NCBI RefSeq assembly: GCF_014692675.1
Contig: NZ_JABFCZ010000001.1
Coordinates: 232,291-296,290, forward strand
DNA: 64,000 nucleotides
Origin: Roseibium aggregatum
GTDB lineage: Bacteria > Pseudomonadota > Alphaproteobacteria > Rhizobiales > Stappiaceae
Direction of reading: 5' to 3'
Shown: positions 27,632 to 37,171 of the stretch, piece after piece
Layout: each line of letters starts with the position of its first letter
Numbering within the stretch: the first letter of the stretch is position 1
Notes under the pieces: generated by a model
What the model was told of the DNA's origin: nothing
Databases searched by the model: none
What the model saw: the letters and a program-made list of their open reading frames with translations, nothing else
Translations under genes and position numbers: made by a program

Positions 27632-28216
27632 ATGAATGTTGAACAGGATTTGCGCGAGCGCGCCGACAACAAATGCGAGCTTTGCGGCGCGACCGAAGGG
27701 CTTGCCATTCTGCCGGTCGGGCCGGACAGCGACGGCAGTGCGGACAAGGCGATCCTTGCCTGTGCGACCTGCGCCGGCCAGATCGAAGGGACTGCCGAGC
27801 TTGACGCCAATCACTGGCATTGCCTGAACGAAAGCGCCTGGAGCCAGGTTCCGCCGGTGCAGGTGACCGCGTGGCGGATGCTGAATCGCCTTTCCTCCGA
27901 GACCTGGGCGCGCGACCTGCTGGACATGCTCTATCTGGAGGACGAGACGCTTGCCTGGGCCAAGGCAGGCGCTGACGCCGCATCCGCAGGCGACGACGAC
28001 GCTGTCGTCCACAAGGACACTTACGGGGCAGTCCTTGCAGCAGGCGATACGGTGACGCTGATCAAGGATCTGAAGGTCAAGGGCGCCAATTTCACCGCCA
28101 AGCGCGGCACGGCGGTGCGCAACATTGCGCTTGTTCCCGACAATCCGGAGCAGATCGAGGGCCGGGTCAACGACCAGCGGATCGTGATCCTGACGGAATT
28201 CGTCAAGAAGTCATGA
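27632..28216 (+). CDS. PhnA/YjdM-type zinc-ribbon protein
   Basis: Protein of 194 residues. An N-terminal zinc ribbon (CELCGATEG at about 15-23 and CATCAG near 48) is joined through a helical middle to the C-terminal PhnA domain (GDTVTLIKDLKVKGANFTAKRGTAVRNIAL). The family was named for alkylphosphonate use in E. coli, but that link is weak; its real role is not established. There are no phosphonate genes nearby. A hairpin follows the stop codon. Confidence 0.85.
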   Translation: MNVEQDLRERADNKCELCGATEGLAILPVGPDSDGSADKAILACATCAGQIEGTAELDANHWHCLNESAWSQVPPVQVTAWRMLNRLSSETWARDLLDMLYLEDETLAWAKAGADAASAGDDDAVVHKDTYGAVLAAGDTVTLIKDLKVKGANFTAKRGTAVRNIALVPDNPEQIEGRVNDQRIVILTEFVKKS

Positions 28217-28220
28217 GACA

Positions 28221-28246
28221 GCGGGCCGATCCTGCGATCGGCCCGC
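28221..28246 (+). terminator. Hairpin after the PhnA-type gene
   Basis: Perfect stem GCGGGCCGAT (28221-28230) and ATCGGCCCGC (28237-28246) with a six-base loop, between two convergent genes. No T-run follows, so it is a weak terminator candidate. Confidence 0.5.
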
Positions 28247-28285
28247 ATAGTCACCGGCAACGACCTGCCGGCAATTCATATCCCG

Positions 28286-28978
28286 TCAGTTGACCGCGCT
28301 GTCCAGCGCCTGCCAGTCACCCATCCGCCAGGCCTTGCCGACGATGCCGCCCATCAGGACGGAAAAGGCTTCCGAGGGCAGGCCCATTTCCATGCCCGTG
28401 ACCATGGCGACCCGTTCGGGGGCCGATGCGGCGCCGAGCATGATCCTGCCGTACCGGATCATCTCCGGCAGCGGAATGGACTGGACGATGCGCTGGTGGA
28501 TCCCGGCGAGTTCCTCGTTGGAGAAATTCCTCTCCATCAGCGGCATCAGGTCCGTTTCCTCCTCGTGCATGTGAAGCAGGTCGTTGGCGAAGAACAGGGC
28601 GAAGCGCTGGTAGAGCCGGCGCAGGCAGGCCGGGCGGTCGACCGTGGCCGAAGCGACATCCTCCGCCAGCCGGCGCAATTCGCCGAAGGCATGCAGATGG
28701 TCGTCGTGATCCTCGGCGGCATGGTCTGAAGAGCCCGGGCAACGGGCATCGATCGCAGTGTGGATCTCGCGGTTTTCATGCTCCAGGTGACTCAGGCTCA
28801 GGTCGAGATGGGCCGACAGGGCGGTCAGGGTTTCGACGACAGCCTCCTCGTCGGCCGGATCGAGCCTCCCGAGCGCGATCAGCATCCGGGCGTTGGCAAG
28901 GCGTATGCCCTTGTGAACCGCATAATAAAGGTCTTCCCGGGCCTCGACTTCGGCCGCAATTTCCGTCTTCGCATTCAT
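28286..28978 (-). CDS. Hemerythrin-like (HHE cation-binding) domain protein
   Basis: Protein of 230 residues that is mostly helical. HLEHENREIHTAI (about 66-78), DHDDHLHAF (about 90-98) and LLHMHEEETDLMP (about 133-145) supply the His and Glu ligands of a hemerythrin-type di-iron site. Such proteins bind oxygen, sense redox or store iron. No DNA-binding or signalling domain is attached. ATG 28978 follows AAAGGAG; a longer frame from 29059 was rejected. It is divergent from a LysR gene 150 bases away, which may regulate it. Confidence 0.82.
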   Translation of the reverse strand: MNAKTEIAAEVEAREDLYYAVHKGIRLANARMLIALGRLDPADEEAVVETLTALSAHLDLSLSHLEHENREIHTAIDARCPGSSDHAAEDHDDHLHAFGELRRLAEDVASATVDRPACLRRLYQRFALFFANDLLHMHEEETDLMPLMERNFSNEELAGIHQRIVQSIPLPEMIRYGRIMLGAASAPERVAMVTGMEMGLPSEAFSVLMGGIVGKAWRMGDWQALDSAVN

Positions 28979-29128
28979 GATCAATCTCCTTTGGCGCGCC
29001 GGACCCTCCGGCGGCGGAATGCGGTGCGTGTACCGGATTTCCTTTTCGCGAAAAGCCACCTAGGATCGGATTGAGTATCCGGAAATTTCGGGCAATCCAA
29101 TTTCAGGCAATCCCAAATCAGGCAGTCC

Positions 29129-30052
29129 ATGGATCACCTTCGTGCAATGAGGGTCTTCATCAGGGTCGCGGAGCGCGGCAACCTGACAGCGACAAGCAGC
29201 GATCTCGGTCTGTCGCGCGGCAGCGCCAGCGCCATCGTGTCGGAACTGGAAAAATACCTCGGCGTCCAGCTGCTGGAGCGGACCACGCGCCGCCTTCGGC
29301 TGACCGAGGACGGGCAACACTATCTGAAACAGGCGCGCGACATCGTCGCCATGGTGGAGGGCCTGGAAGACGACATCGGCTCTTCCGAACGTCAGCCGCG
29401 CGGGCGGTTGCGCATTCAGGTGCCCTCCGGCCTCGCCCGGATCGTCATCGCGCCGGCGCTGCCGCATTTCATCGATGCCTATCCCGAGATCCAGCTGGAA
29501 ATCCTGTCACGCAACAATTTGCCCGATTTCGTCGGCGAACGGATCGATGCCGCACTTGTCGTCGGAGACCTGCCGGAACTGGAGATCGTCGCGCGCCCGG
29601 TGGGCAAGATCCCGTATCTGACGGTTGCCGCGCCCTCCTATCTGACCCGGCACGGCACGCCAGAGACGCCGGAGGATCTGGACCGCCACCGCTGCATTCC
29701 GCTGCTGTCGACCGCCAGCGGCTCAGCCCTGCCCTGGCGGTTCCGCGTCCAGGGTGAGAGCGTCACCGTTCCGGTGCACGGCGCGCTTGCCTTCGAGGCT
29801 CCGGAGGCGGCAGTCGTGGCGGCCAACCGCGGCGCAGGCATCCTCCAGCTGGCGAGCTATCTCGTCTATGACGAAATCCGCTCTGGACGCCTTGTTCCGA
29901 TCCTCGACGCAATCCGGCCGAAAGCCCGGGACATGCATATCGTTCATCAGAAGCACCGGCTGAAGCCGAAAAAGCTGCGCGTGTTCGAGGAATTCATCAT
30001 CGACCTGAACCTGCAGGTCCGCCGCAAATGGGGCATCCGGCAGGTCGACTGA
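29129..30052 (+). CDS. LysR family transcriptional regulator
   Basis: LysR-type regulator of 307 residues of the CrgA/DmlR-like group. The HTH (residues 1-60: AMRVFIRVAERGNLTATSSDL, with SRGSASAIVSELEKYLGVQLLERTTR) is followed by an effector domain with GRLRIQVPSGLAR at its start. It is divergent from the hemerythrin-like gene, an arrangement in which a LysR protein often controls the neighbour. The effector is unknown. Confidence 0.9.
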   Translation: MDHLRAMRVFIRVAERGNLTATSSDLGLSRGSASAIVSELEKYLGVQLLERTTRRLRLTEDGQHYLKQARDIVAMVEGLEDDIGSSERQPRGRLRIQVPSGLARIVIAPALPHFIDAYPEIQLEILSRNNLPDFVGERIDAALVVGDLPELEIVARPVGKIPYLTVAAPSYLTRHGTPETPEDLDRHRCIPLLSTASGSALPWRFRVQGESVTVPVHGALAFEAPEAAVVAANRGAGILQLASYLVYDEIRSGRLVPILDAIRPKARDMHIVHQKHRLKPKKLRVFEEFIIDLNLQVRRKWGIRQVD

Positions 30053-30083
30053 ACCCCGGCTCTTCGCCAGCACCCAAACGGGA

Positions 30084-30242
30084 TCACTCCGGCCGGTCGA
30101 AGGGCAGATCCGCCAGTTCATGCGGTGTCATGCGGGCAAGCACCGGGTGCGACAGCGGATCCTTTTCCCATTGCGCCTGATCGGTCAGACGCGGCTGCCG
30201 GCAGCCATCCGCCCTGAAAAGCCGCGTTCTGAAGATACACAT
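30084..30242 (-). CDS. Small protein with a DUF1127-like end
   Basis: A reading frame of 52 residues (56 if the ATG at 30254 is used), starting MCIFRTRLFRADG and ending RMTPHELADLPFDRPE. The C-terminal segment resembles the LARMTxxELADLG end of small DUF1127-like proteins, which bind RNA or act in phosphate and carbon metabolism in other alphaproteobacteria. It is divergent from a LysR gene and convergent with another. No strong ribosome site is seen, so it may be a real small gene or a chance frame. Confidence 0.45.
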   Translation of the reverse strand: MCIFRTRLFRADGCRQPRLTDQAQWEKDPLSHPVLARMTPHELADLPFDRPE

Positions 30243-30325
30243 CAGATTTAACATAGCTAAATTTATATTCGGAGATTACGGCTATAAATATCGATTTCTT
30301 CTGCTTTTCAGTTTAGCTTTCCTAT

Positions 30326-31216
30326 ATGAAAAATCTGAACCGGATCCATCTTGCAGGCCTGCGCGCGGTCGAAGCGGTCGGCAGGCTCGGCTCACTCAAG
30401 GCCGCAGCAGACGAGCTCGGCGTCACCGTCGGTGCGGTGAGCCAGCAGATCCAGAAGACCGAACAACAACTCGGAACCGCCCTGTTCGAACGGCGCGGCC
30501 GCGGCCTGTGTCCGACCGGACAGGGAGAGGCGGTCCTGCGCCAGCTTACGGTCGGCATGTCCGCACTCTCGGCAGCCGTTGGCATGACGGAGCGGCACCG
30601 CGACGATACCCTGACGGTGTCGGTCGCGCCGGTCTTTGCCGGCAAGTGGCTCGTCTGGCATCTGAAGGACTTTGCCCGACAGCATCCGGATATCCGCGTG
30701 CGGGTGGAGGCGACCGTGGATCTGGTCGACCCCAACCTCAGCGACGTCGATCTGTGCATCCGCGTCGGCAAGGGACCGTATCCTGGGCTGCACGCGGAAA
30801 AGCTGCTCGCGCAGAGGATTTTCCCGGTCTGCAGCCCGGCCGTGGCGGCAACGCTTGAAGATCCGTCGGACATCGCCAACGTGCCGATCATCCGCGACCG
30901 GGGACAGATGTTTTCCTGGCGAACCTGGCTTGAACCCAACGGCTTGGACGAGAGCCTGCTCGGCGAAGGGCCGGTGTTTTCCGACGGTGCCCTTTGCCTG
31001 GATGCGGCCATCGCGGGCCAGGGCCTGTTTCTGGCCTGGGAAACGCTTGCCCATCATGCACTTCAGGTCGGCCAGGTCGTCGCGCCCTTCCCGGGACGGT
31101 ACCAGACCGGCTTCTTCTACTGGCTGCTTGCCGGCAGGCACCGGGACCAATCCCCGCCGATGAAGGCCTTCGGTTCGTGGATAAAGGCGGAACTTGCCCG
31201 TTCGCTCGGAACCTGA
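30326..31216 (+). CDS. LysR family transcriptional regulator (GcvA-like)
   Basis: LysR-type regulator of 296 residues. The HTH reads GLRAVEAVGRLGSLKAAADE and TVGAVSQQIQKTEQQLGTALF, and the SVAPVFAGKWLVWHLKDFA stretch begins a GcvA-type effector domain. The AT-rich 80 bases upstream (30240-30325) should hold its promoter and the promoter of the divergent small ORF. No metabolic neighbours hint at its target. Confidence 0.9.
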   Translation: MKNLNRIHLAGLRAVEAVGRLGSLKAAADELGVTVGAVSQQIQKTEQQLGTALFERRGRGLCPTGQGEAVLRQLTVGMSALSAAVGMTERHRDDTLTVSVAPVFAGKWLVWHLKDFARQHPDIRVRVEATVDLVDPNLSDVDLCIRVGKGPYPGLHAEKLLAQRIFPVCSPAVAATLEDPSDIANVPIIRDRGQMFSWRTWLEPNGLDESLLGEGPVFSDGALCLDAAIAGQGLFLAWETLAHHALQVGQVVAPFPGRYQTGFFYWLLAGRHRDQSPPMKAFGSWIKAELARSLGT

Positions 31217-31597
31217 CGGCTTCCGGCGCAAACGGCGTTCTGCAATAGCACTTGTACACGGCGCGACACTTCGGCTACTTTCCGGGCCGGCGCGAAATTT
31301 CCCTGCGCCCCGACCGAGGCACCGAATGACCCGTTGTTCGAACCACATGACCGGAACGACACTGCGCGGCAAGCCTGCCCGGTGCCCGTCCGCGTTGCGC
31401 CTCGCGACCTGTCACGGTCCCGCCTGCGGACGATTTAGTCGCTGACTTCGACCTGAACGCCCCGGCCTGCCGACACTTCTCTTTTCGAGAAACTGCATGC
31501 CGATTGTGGCATCCTCCGGCAATTCTGCTAAAAGACCCGTCGAATTCACTTTCGACCGAAAATCGCGCGTCCGCGCAGCACGATAGATCGAGCACTC
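31217..31597. other. Intergenic region before pheS
   Basis: About 380 bases between a LysR gene and pheS with no supportable gene. It must hold the pheS promoter and any attenuator. I looked for a leader peptide rich in Phe and for a T-box and saw neither. Confidence 0.5.
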
Positions 31598-32680
31598 ATG
31601 TCCGACCTGAACACCCTTGAATCCGAAATCCTCGCCGCCATCGACGCGGCGTCCACCGAGGCTGGCCTTGAAGACATCCGTGTCGCCGCTCTCGGCAAGA
31701 AGGGCAGCATTTCCGAGCAGATGAAAACGCTCGGCAAGATGAGCCCGGAAGAGCGCAAGACCATGGGCCCGGCGCTCAACGGCCTGAAGGATCGCGTGAC
31801 CGACGCCATCGCCGCCCGCAAGACGGTGCTCGCTGAAGCCGCCCTGGAGGCGCGCCTGGCCAGTGAGCGCGTCGACGTCACCCTGCCGCTGAGGCCCTCA
31901 CCGGTCGAATCGGGCCGCATCCACCCGGTCAGCCAGGTGATCGACGAACTCTCCGCCATCTTCGCCGACATGGGCTTTGCCATCGCCGAAGGTCCGGATG
32001 TGGAGACCGACGAGCTCAACTTCACCGCGCTCAACTTCCCGGAAGGCCATCCGGCGCGCGACATGCACGACACCTTCTTCTTCAACGAGAAGGACAACGG
32101 CGAACGGCTCCTGCTGCGCACCCACACCTCGCCGGTGCAGATCCGCACCATGCGCACCCAGGAACCGCCGATCCGCGTGATCATCCCGGGCCGCACCTAT
32201 CGCTGCGACAGCGACCAGACGCACACGCCGATGTTCCACCAGGTCGAGGGCCTGGTGATCGACAAGGGAAGCCATCTCGGTCACCTGAAGTGGATCCTGG
32301 AAGAATTCTGCAAGACCTTCTTCGAGGTCGACGACATCAAGATGCGGTTCCGCCCGTCCTTCTTCCCCTTCACCGAGCCGTCCATGGAAGTCGACATACA
32401 GTGCGACCGGTCCGGGGCGGAAGTGAAGTTCGGCGAAGGCGACGACTGGATGGAAATCCTGGGCTGCGGCATGGTGCATCCGAACGTCATCCGCAATTGC
32501 GGCCTGGACCCGGATGAATACCAGGGCTTTGCCTGGGGCATGGGCATCGACCGGCTCGCCATGCTGAAATACGGCATGCCGGACCTGCGCGCCTTCTTCG
32601 ACGCCGACGTGCGCTGGATCCAGCACTACGGTTTCCGCCCGCTCGACATGCCGACCCTCGCCGGCGGCCTCTCCAGCTAA
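31598..32680 (+). CDS. pheS: Phenylalanine--tRNA ligase, alpha subunit
   Basis: Protein of 360 residues, the usual length of bacterial PheS. An N-terminal coiled coil (residues 1-85) binds tRNA. The class II catalytic core includes [35 protein letters not shown] (motif 2) and [18 protein letters not shown] (motif 3, ATP-binding Arg). With PheT it forms the alpha2-beta2 enzyme that charges tRNA-Phe in the cytoplasm. The ATG is preceded by GAGCACTC, a weak ribosome site. pheT lies downstream, separated by a small membrane-protein gene. Confidence 0.97.
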   Translation: MSDLNTLESEILAAIDAASTEAGLEDIRVAALGKKGSISEQMKTLGKMSPEERKTMGPALNGLKDRVTDAIAARKTVLAEAALEARLASERVDVTLPLRPSPVESGRIHPVSQVIDELSAIFADMGFAIAEGPDVETDELNFTALNFPEGHPARDMHDTFFFNEKDNGERLLLRTHTSPVQIRTMRTQEPPIRVIIPGRTYRCDSDQTHTPMFHQVEGLVIDKGSHLGHLKWILEEFCKTFFEVDDIKMRFRPSFFPFTEPSMEVDIQCDRSGAEVKFGEGDDWMEILGCGMVHPNVIRNCGLDPDEYQGFAWGMGIDRLAMLKYGMPDLRAFFDADVRWIQHYGFRPLDMPTLAGGLSS

Positions 32681-32712
32681 AAACGGCCCCTTCTGCAAAA
32701 AGGCAGAGCGAC

Positions 32713-33372
32713 ATGACCCTTTTCATTCGTGCAATCGCAGTCGTTTTCCTGACCCTGGTCGCCGTCTTTCCGGCAAACGCCCAGAAAACGGAAGACCGTT
32801 CAAGCCGGGTCGCCACGCCGACCTCCTTCGTGGAAGCCTGCGCGGAGAAAAGCCAGGAGCGCGGCCGCCTGCGGTTTTGCGATACCTACTTCCGCCAGAA
32901 GCTTGGCACCCAGGCAGATGCACTGCTCTACCTGCGCGACCGGATCACCCGCCTGCGGGCCTCCCATGAAGCCTCGGCGGCGGAGAAATACGACAGCTTC
33001 CTGTCGTCGATCTATATCGTCGCCTTCCTGACGATCTGCTCGATGGTGCTGGTGGCCGCCGACCGGAAACTTGCGGGCACCGCCAAATGGGCCACGCTGA
33101 CCAGTTCGGCGGCGCTGCTGGTGGTGATCGTTGTCATGGCGCTCGGCTGGCTCGGCAAATACCGGGCGGAATATGCGGCCCAGGTGGAACTGGGAATCCT
33201 GCGCGACCGGATCGAGGCGGAGTCGGCCCAGGTGATTTCGACCGGGCAGACCCTGACGCCGGACATCGTACGCGAGTGGACCAGGGAACTGACCGCGATC
33301 GGACGCCGCTTCGCCGACAACTACGCCAATGCGACGCCCATCCCGGAGATCAGCCATTTCCAGGGCCAGTAA
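32713..33372 (+). CDS. Membrane protein encoded between pheS and pheT
   Basis: Protein of 219 residues that I do not recognise. A signal peptide (residues 1-23, ending PANAQK) is followed by a region with two cysteines (about 43 and 56), then two membrane helices near 98-115 and 123-150, and a C-terminal helical part with many charged residues. It starts 32 bases after pheS and ends 56 bases before pheT, so it is co-transcribed with both. A link to aminoacylation is not evident; it could simply ride in the operon. Confidence 0.7.
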   Translation: MTLFIRAIAVVFLTLVAVFPANAQKTEDRSSRVATPTSFVEACAEKSQERGRLRFCDTYFRQKLGTQADALLYLRDRITRLRASHEASAAEKYDSFLSSIYIVAFLTICSMVLVAADRKLAGTAKWATLTSSAALLVVIVVMALGWLGKYRAEYAAQVELGILRDRIEAESAQVISTGQTLTPDIVREWTRELTAIGRRFADNYANATPIPEISHFQGQ

Positions 33373-33428
33373 CAGCAAGACACAATTTCAGGCGCTGAAG
33401 CGCCAAGACGAATACGAAGAGTGACCCG

Positions 33429-35849
33429 ATGAAATTCACCCTGTCCTGGCTCAAGGAACATCTCGACACAAACGCCGGTCTCGACGAAATCGTCGAACGG
33501 CTGACCATGATCGGCCTGGAGGTCGAGGAGGTCACCAATCCGGCCGACCGGCTGAAGCCCTTCACGATCGCCAAGGTGCTGGAAGCAACGCAACATCCGA
33601 ACGCGGACCGCCTGCGCGTTTTGAAGGTGGATGCCGGCGACGGCGGCGAGCCGCTGCAGATCGTCTGCGGCGCGCCCAATGCACGCGCCGGCCTGGTCGG
33701 CGTGCTGGCCCGCCCCGGCGACTACGTGCCGGGCATCGACGTGACCCTTTCCGTCGGCAAGATCCGTGACGTGGAAAGCTTCGGCATGATGTGCTCGGAG
33801 CGCGAACTGGAATTGTCCGACGAGCACACCGGCATCATCGACCTGCCGGAAGATGCGCCCGTCGGCGTGAGCTACGCCCAGTATGCGGGGCTGGACGATC
33901 CGGTGATCGAGATCGGCCTGACGCCGAACCGTCCGGACTGTACCGGCGTCTACGGCATCGCCCGCGACCTGGCCGCCGCCGGTCTCGGCACGCTCAAGGA
34001 ACGCGCCCACGACCAGATCCGCGGCGACTTCCCCTGCCCGACGGACGTCAAGCTCGACTTCGGCGACACCAAGCCGCTGTGCAAGGCCTTCGGCCTGAGG
34101 ATGGTGAAGGGCCTGAAGAACGGACCATCGCCGAAATGGATGCAGGAACGGCTGATCGCCATCGGCCTGCGCCCGATCAACACGCTGGTCGACATCACCA
34201 ACTACATGACCTTCGACCAGGGCCGCCCGCTGCACGTCTTCGACGCGGCCAAGGTGACCGGTGACCTGGCCGTCCGCCGCGGCGTGAAGGGCGAAAGCAT
34301 CGAAGGCCTCAACGGCAAGACCTATGAAGTCGACGACACCGTCTGCGTGATTGCCGACGACAACGGCCTGGAAAGCCTCGGCGGCATTCTCGGCGGCGAG
34401 GTATCGGGCTGTACGGACGACACGACCGATGTCCTGATTGAATCCGCCCTTTGGGACGAGGACGGCATTGCCGCCACCGGCCGCAAGCTCGGCGTCAACA
34501 CCGATGCCCGCTACCGGTTCGAACGCGGTGTCGATCCGGACTACATGCTGCCGGGCCTGGAAATGGCGACCAAGCTCGTCATGGACCTGTGCGGCGGCGA
34601 GCCGTCCGAGGTCGTCGTTGCCGGCAAGGTTCCCGACGACACCCATATCGTCGACTTCCCCTATTCGGAAGTGAAGCGCCTGACCGGCCTCGATGTCTCC
34701 CACGCCGAGATCAACGTGACGCTTAAGGCGCTCGGCTTCTGGATCTCCGGCACCGGCGACACGGTCAAGGTGGCCGCACCGAGCTGGCGTCCGGACATCG
34801 AGGGCAAGGCCGACCTGGCGGAGGAAGTGGTGCGCATCGTCGGTCTCGACAAGGTGCCGTCCACGCCGCTGCCGCGGATCGGCAGCGTTGCCGCCAAGGT
34901 CCTGACCCCCGGCCAGATCCGCCGCAACCGGGCCCGCCGGGCGCTGGCCGCGCGCGGTCTCAACGAGGCCGTCACCTGGTCTTTCGTCACGAAGGCGGAG
35001 GCCGAAGCCTTCGGCGGCGGCGCTCCGGAACTGGCGCTCGCCAATCCGATCTCGCCGGAACTGTCCGACATGCGCCCGAGCCTGCTGCCGGGCCTGCTGA
35101 CCGCCGCCCAGCGCAATGCGGACCGCGGCTATCCGGACGTGGCGTTGTTCGAAGTCGGCCAGGTCTTTGCCGACGACACGCCGGAAGGTCAGAGCATGGT
35201 CGCCGCCGGCGTTCGCCGCGGCACGGCCGTTCTGGACGGGGCCGGCCGCCACTGGTCCGGCGCCTCGCCGGCCGTCGGCGTGTTCGACGCGAAGGCCGAC
35301 GCGACGGCGGTGCTGGCGGCCATCGGCGCGCCGGTGGACAAGCTGCAGGTCTATACGGACGCGCCGGATTATTTTCACCCCGGCCGGTCCGGGGCGCTGA
35401 AGCTCGGCCCGAAGAACACGCTCGCCGTCTTCGGCGAGATCCATCCGCGAATGCTCGGGCTGCTCGATATCGAAGGCCCGCTCGTCGGCTTCGAGATCTA
35501 CCTGGACAACCTGCCCCAGCCCAAGGCCAAGGCAACCCGGTCCAAGGGTGCGCTCGACGTCTCCGACCTGATGCCGGTGCGCCGCGACTTCGCCTTCGTC
35601 GTCGACAAGTCGACCCCTGCCGAAACGCTGCTCAAGGCGGCCAGAGGCGCGGAGAAGGCTCTGATTGCCGACGTGACCCTGTTCGATGTCTATGAGGGCA
35701 AGGGCATCGCCGAGGACCAGAAGTCGCTCGCCATCGACGTCACTCTGCAGCCGACGCAAAAGACGCTGACGGACGAGGAAATCGATGCCGTGGCGAAGAA
35801 GATCATCGCAGCCGTGGAAAAGGCAACCGGCGGCACCCTCCGCGGGTAA
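33429..35849 (+). CDS. pheT: Phenylalanine--tRNA ligase, beta subunit
   Basis: Protein of 806 residues, full length. The N-terminal EMAP-like tRNA-binding domain ([18 protein letters not shown] from about residue 46) is followed by the B3/B4 editing domain, the B5 domain ([22 protein letters not shown] near 453), the class II-like catalytic remnant and the C-terminal ferredoxin-fold anticodon-binding domain ([19 protein letters not shown] near 717, ending GGTLRG). It edits mischarged Tyr-tRNA-Phe. It has its own terminator. Confidence 0.97.
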   Translation: MKFTLSWLKEHLDTNAGLDEIVERLTMIGLEVEEVTNPADRLKPFTIAKVLEATQHPNADRLRVLKVDAGDGGEPLQIVCGAPNARAGLVGVLARPGDYVPGIDVTLSVGKIRDVESFGMMCSERELELSDEHTGIIDLPEDAPVGVSYAQYAGLDDPVIEIGLTPNRPDCTGVYGIARDLAAAGLGTLKERAHDQIRGDFPCPTDVKLDFGDTKPLCKAFGLRMVKGLKNGPSPKWMQERLIAIGLRPINTLVDITNYMTFDQGRPLHVFDAAKVTGDLAVRRGVKGESIEGLNGKTYEVDDTVCVIADDNGLESLGGILGGEVSGCTDDTTDVLIESALWDEDGIAATGRKLGVNTDARYRFERGVDPDYMLPGLEMATKLVMDLCGGEPSEVVVAGKVPDDTHIVDFPYSEVKRLTGLDVSHAEINVTLKALGFWISGTGDTVKVAAPSWRPDIEGKADLAEEVVRIVGLDKVPSTPLPRIGSVAAKVLTPGQIRRNRARRALAARGLNEAVTWSFVTKAEAEAFGGGAPELALANPISPELSDMRPSLLPGLLTAAQRNADRGYPDVALFEVGQVFADDTPEGQSMVAAGVRRGTAVLDGAGRHWSGASPAVGVFDAKADATAVLAAIGAPVDKLQVYTDAPDYFHPGRSGALKLGPKNTLAVFGEIHPRMLGLLDIEGPLVGFEIYLDNLPQPKAKATRSKGALDVSDLMPVRRDFAFVVDKSTPAETLLKAARGAEKALIADVTLFDVYEGKGIAEDQKSLAIDVTLQPTQKTLTDEEIDAVAKKIIAAVEKATGGTLRG

Positions 35850-35870
35850 TCCTCCGGCCAATCACACGAA

Positions 35871-35904
35871 AAGGCGTCCCGTCTTCCCGGCGGGGCGCCT
35901 TTTT
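35871..35904 (+). terminator. Rho-independent terminator of pheT
   Basis: Arms AAGGCGTCCCG (35871-35881) and CGGGGCGCCTT (with one G-T pair) around a short loop, followed by T residues. It lies 21 bases after the pheT stop codon. Confidence 0.82.
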
Positions 35905-35963
35905 CATGTTTCGATGTCCGATATCGGGCAGATGCGGATAGGGCTGTTCGAAGCAGGCTGCCT

Positions 35964-36278
35964 TTAAAGCCCTTTGCCATCGGCCTGCGGACCGTCCGGA
36001 TCAAGGTGCTGGACGGGAGACTTCTCCGTCGCGGCCGATGCCGGGGCGGGAGCACTGTCCGACGATGAGCCGTCGTGCTCGGTCGTCTTTCCGCCGCCGG
36101 CCGAGGCGATGACCAGCGTGCTTTTGACCAGGGCCTGCATGAAGCCGACGGCATGCGCTTCGCCTGCACCAAACAGGCTTGAAGCGGAACCCATGGGTAT
36201 CAGCGCGCCTGCCGTAAAAAAAGCGGCTGCGAGAATGGACAGGCGTTTGGCCTTCCGGCAAGGATATTTCCAGTTCAT
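35964..36278 (-). CDS. Hypothetical small secreted protein
   Basis: Protein of 104 residues. A long signal sequence (KAKRLSILAAAFFTAGALIP, cleavage probably after GEAHA near 45) precedes a short hydrophobic segment (residues 50-65, ALVKSTLVIASA) and a disordered tail rich in Ser, Pro, Ala and acidic residues. No known family is recognised. ATG 36278 was chosen; an in-frame start at 36323 adds residues before the signal peptide. The gene is convergent with pheT and divergent from the nucleotidyltransferase. Confidence 0.6.
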   Translation of the reverse strand: MNWKYPCRKAKRLSILAAAFFTAGALIPMGSASSLFGAGEAHAVGFMQALVKSTLVIASAGGGKTTEHDGSSSDSAPAPASAATEKSPVQHLDPDGPQADGKGL

Positions 36279-36544
36279 GGCTTGAGCCCCCTCAAGTATT
36301 AGCCCGGGCCGTTTGACACTCACGGCGTTTCGACGGCGCGTATCAGGAAGGCTACGAAGAAAAGAAAACAGTGGGGCAAACGCAAACGGTCGGATTTTAG
36401 ATAAAGGCCAGATGCATGTATTTCGGCCTGCGTTTCAACGATATAGCCGGACAAAAAATTCCGGAGACCGACCCTGGAATCTTCAAATCGACTGTCCGAA
36501 CATTAGCAGGACATATAAATTCAAAAACGAATACGCTGAGAACC

Positions 36545-37165
36545 ATGGATATCCAGACACTCAGGAACGCGACTGCTGCAACCGAGGACGACCGGATCGC
36601 GGCCCTTTCGGAAATTGTCAGGGCGACCCCTGCTCTGATGCGGATCCTGGGCGCGATAAACGACCTGGGCCTGCCGGATGCCTGGCTGGTGTCCGGCGGG
36701 GTCTACCAGACCGTCTGGAACGCGCTGACCGGCCGGCCACCGGATTTCGGCATCAAGGATTATGACATCATCTATTTCGACGGTTCGGACCTGTCCTACG
36801 AGGCGGAGGACAGGATTATCCGCAACATGAATGCCGCATTGCCCGATCTCGCCGACAATCTGGAAGTCCGCAATCAGGCGCGGGTCCATCTCTGGTACGA
36901 GAAACGCTTCGGCCGGCCCTACTTCCCGCTGAGCTGCGCGATCGAGTCGCTGACGACCTATGCAGCGAAGACCCACGCGGTCGCCGTGCGGCTGAGGGAG
37001 GGAGACACGATCGACGTCCGGGCGCCTTTCGGGCTCTCACCGATTTTCGCAATGCGTCTGGTTCCCAATCCTTTGACCGACAACCGTCCGACCTATGAAG
37101 AAAAGGCGAAACGCATGGCGGCGCTGTGGCCGGAACTGGAGGTCGTCGACTGGGATGCGTCCTGA
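36545..37165 (+). CDS. Nucleotidyltransferase family protein (DUF925 type)
   Basis: Protein of 206 residues matching the DUF925/nucleotidyltransferase_6 family. LPDAWLVSGGVYQTVWNAL is the first helix-turn, and the GIKDYDIIYFDG strand carries the conserved acidic DYD pair of a polymerase-beta-like active site. HLWYEKRFGRPY and the closing AKRMAALWPELEV are also typical. The substrate is unknown. ATG 36545 follows the start of the real homology; an upstream in-frame start at 36416 was rejected. Confidence 0.82.
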   Translation: MDIQTLRNATAATEDDRIAALSEIVRATPALMRILGAINDLGLPDAWLVSGGVYQTVWNALTGRPPDFGIKDYDIIYFDGSDLSYEAEDRIIRNMNAALPDLADNLEVRNQARVHLWYEKRFGRPYFPLSCAIESLTTYAAKTHAVAVRLREGDTIDVRAPFGLSPIFAMRLVPNPLTDNRPTYEEKAKRMAALWPELEVVDWDAS

Positions 37166-37171
37166 AACCGT

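Noticed and set aside
31217..31597. Leader peptide or T-box before pheS
   Set aside because: No short frame rich in Phe codons and no T-box sequence could be found.
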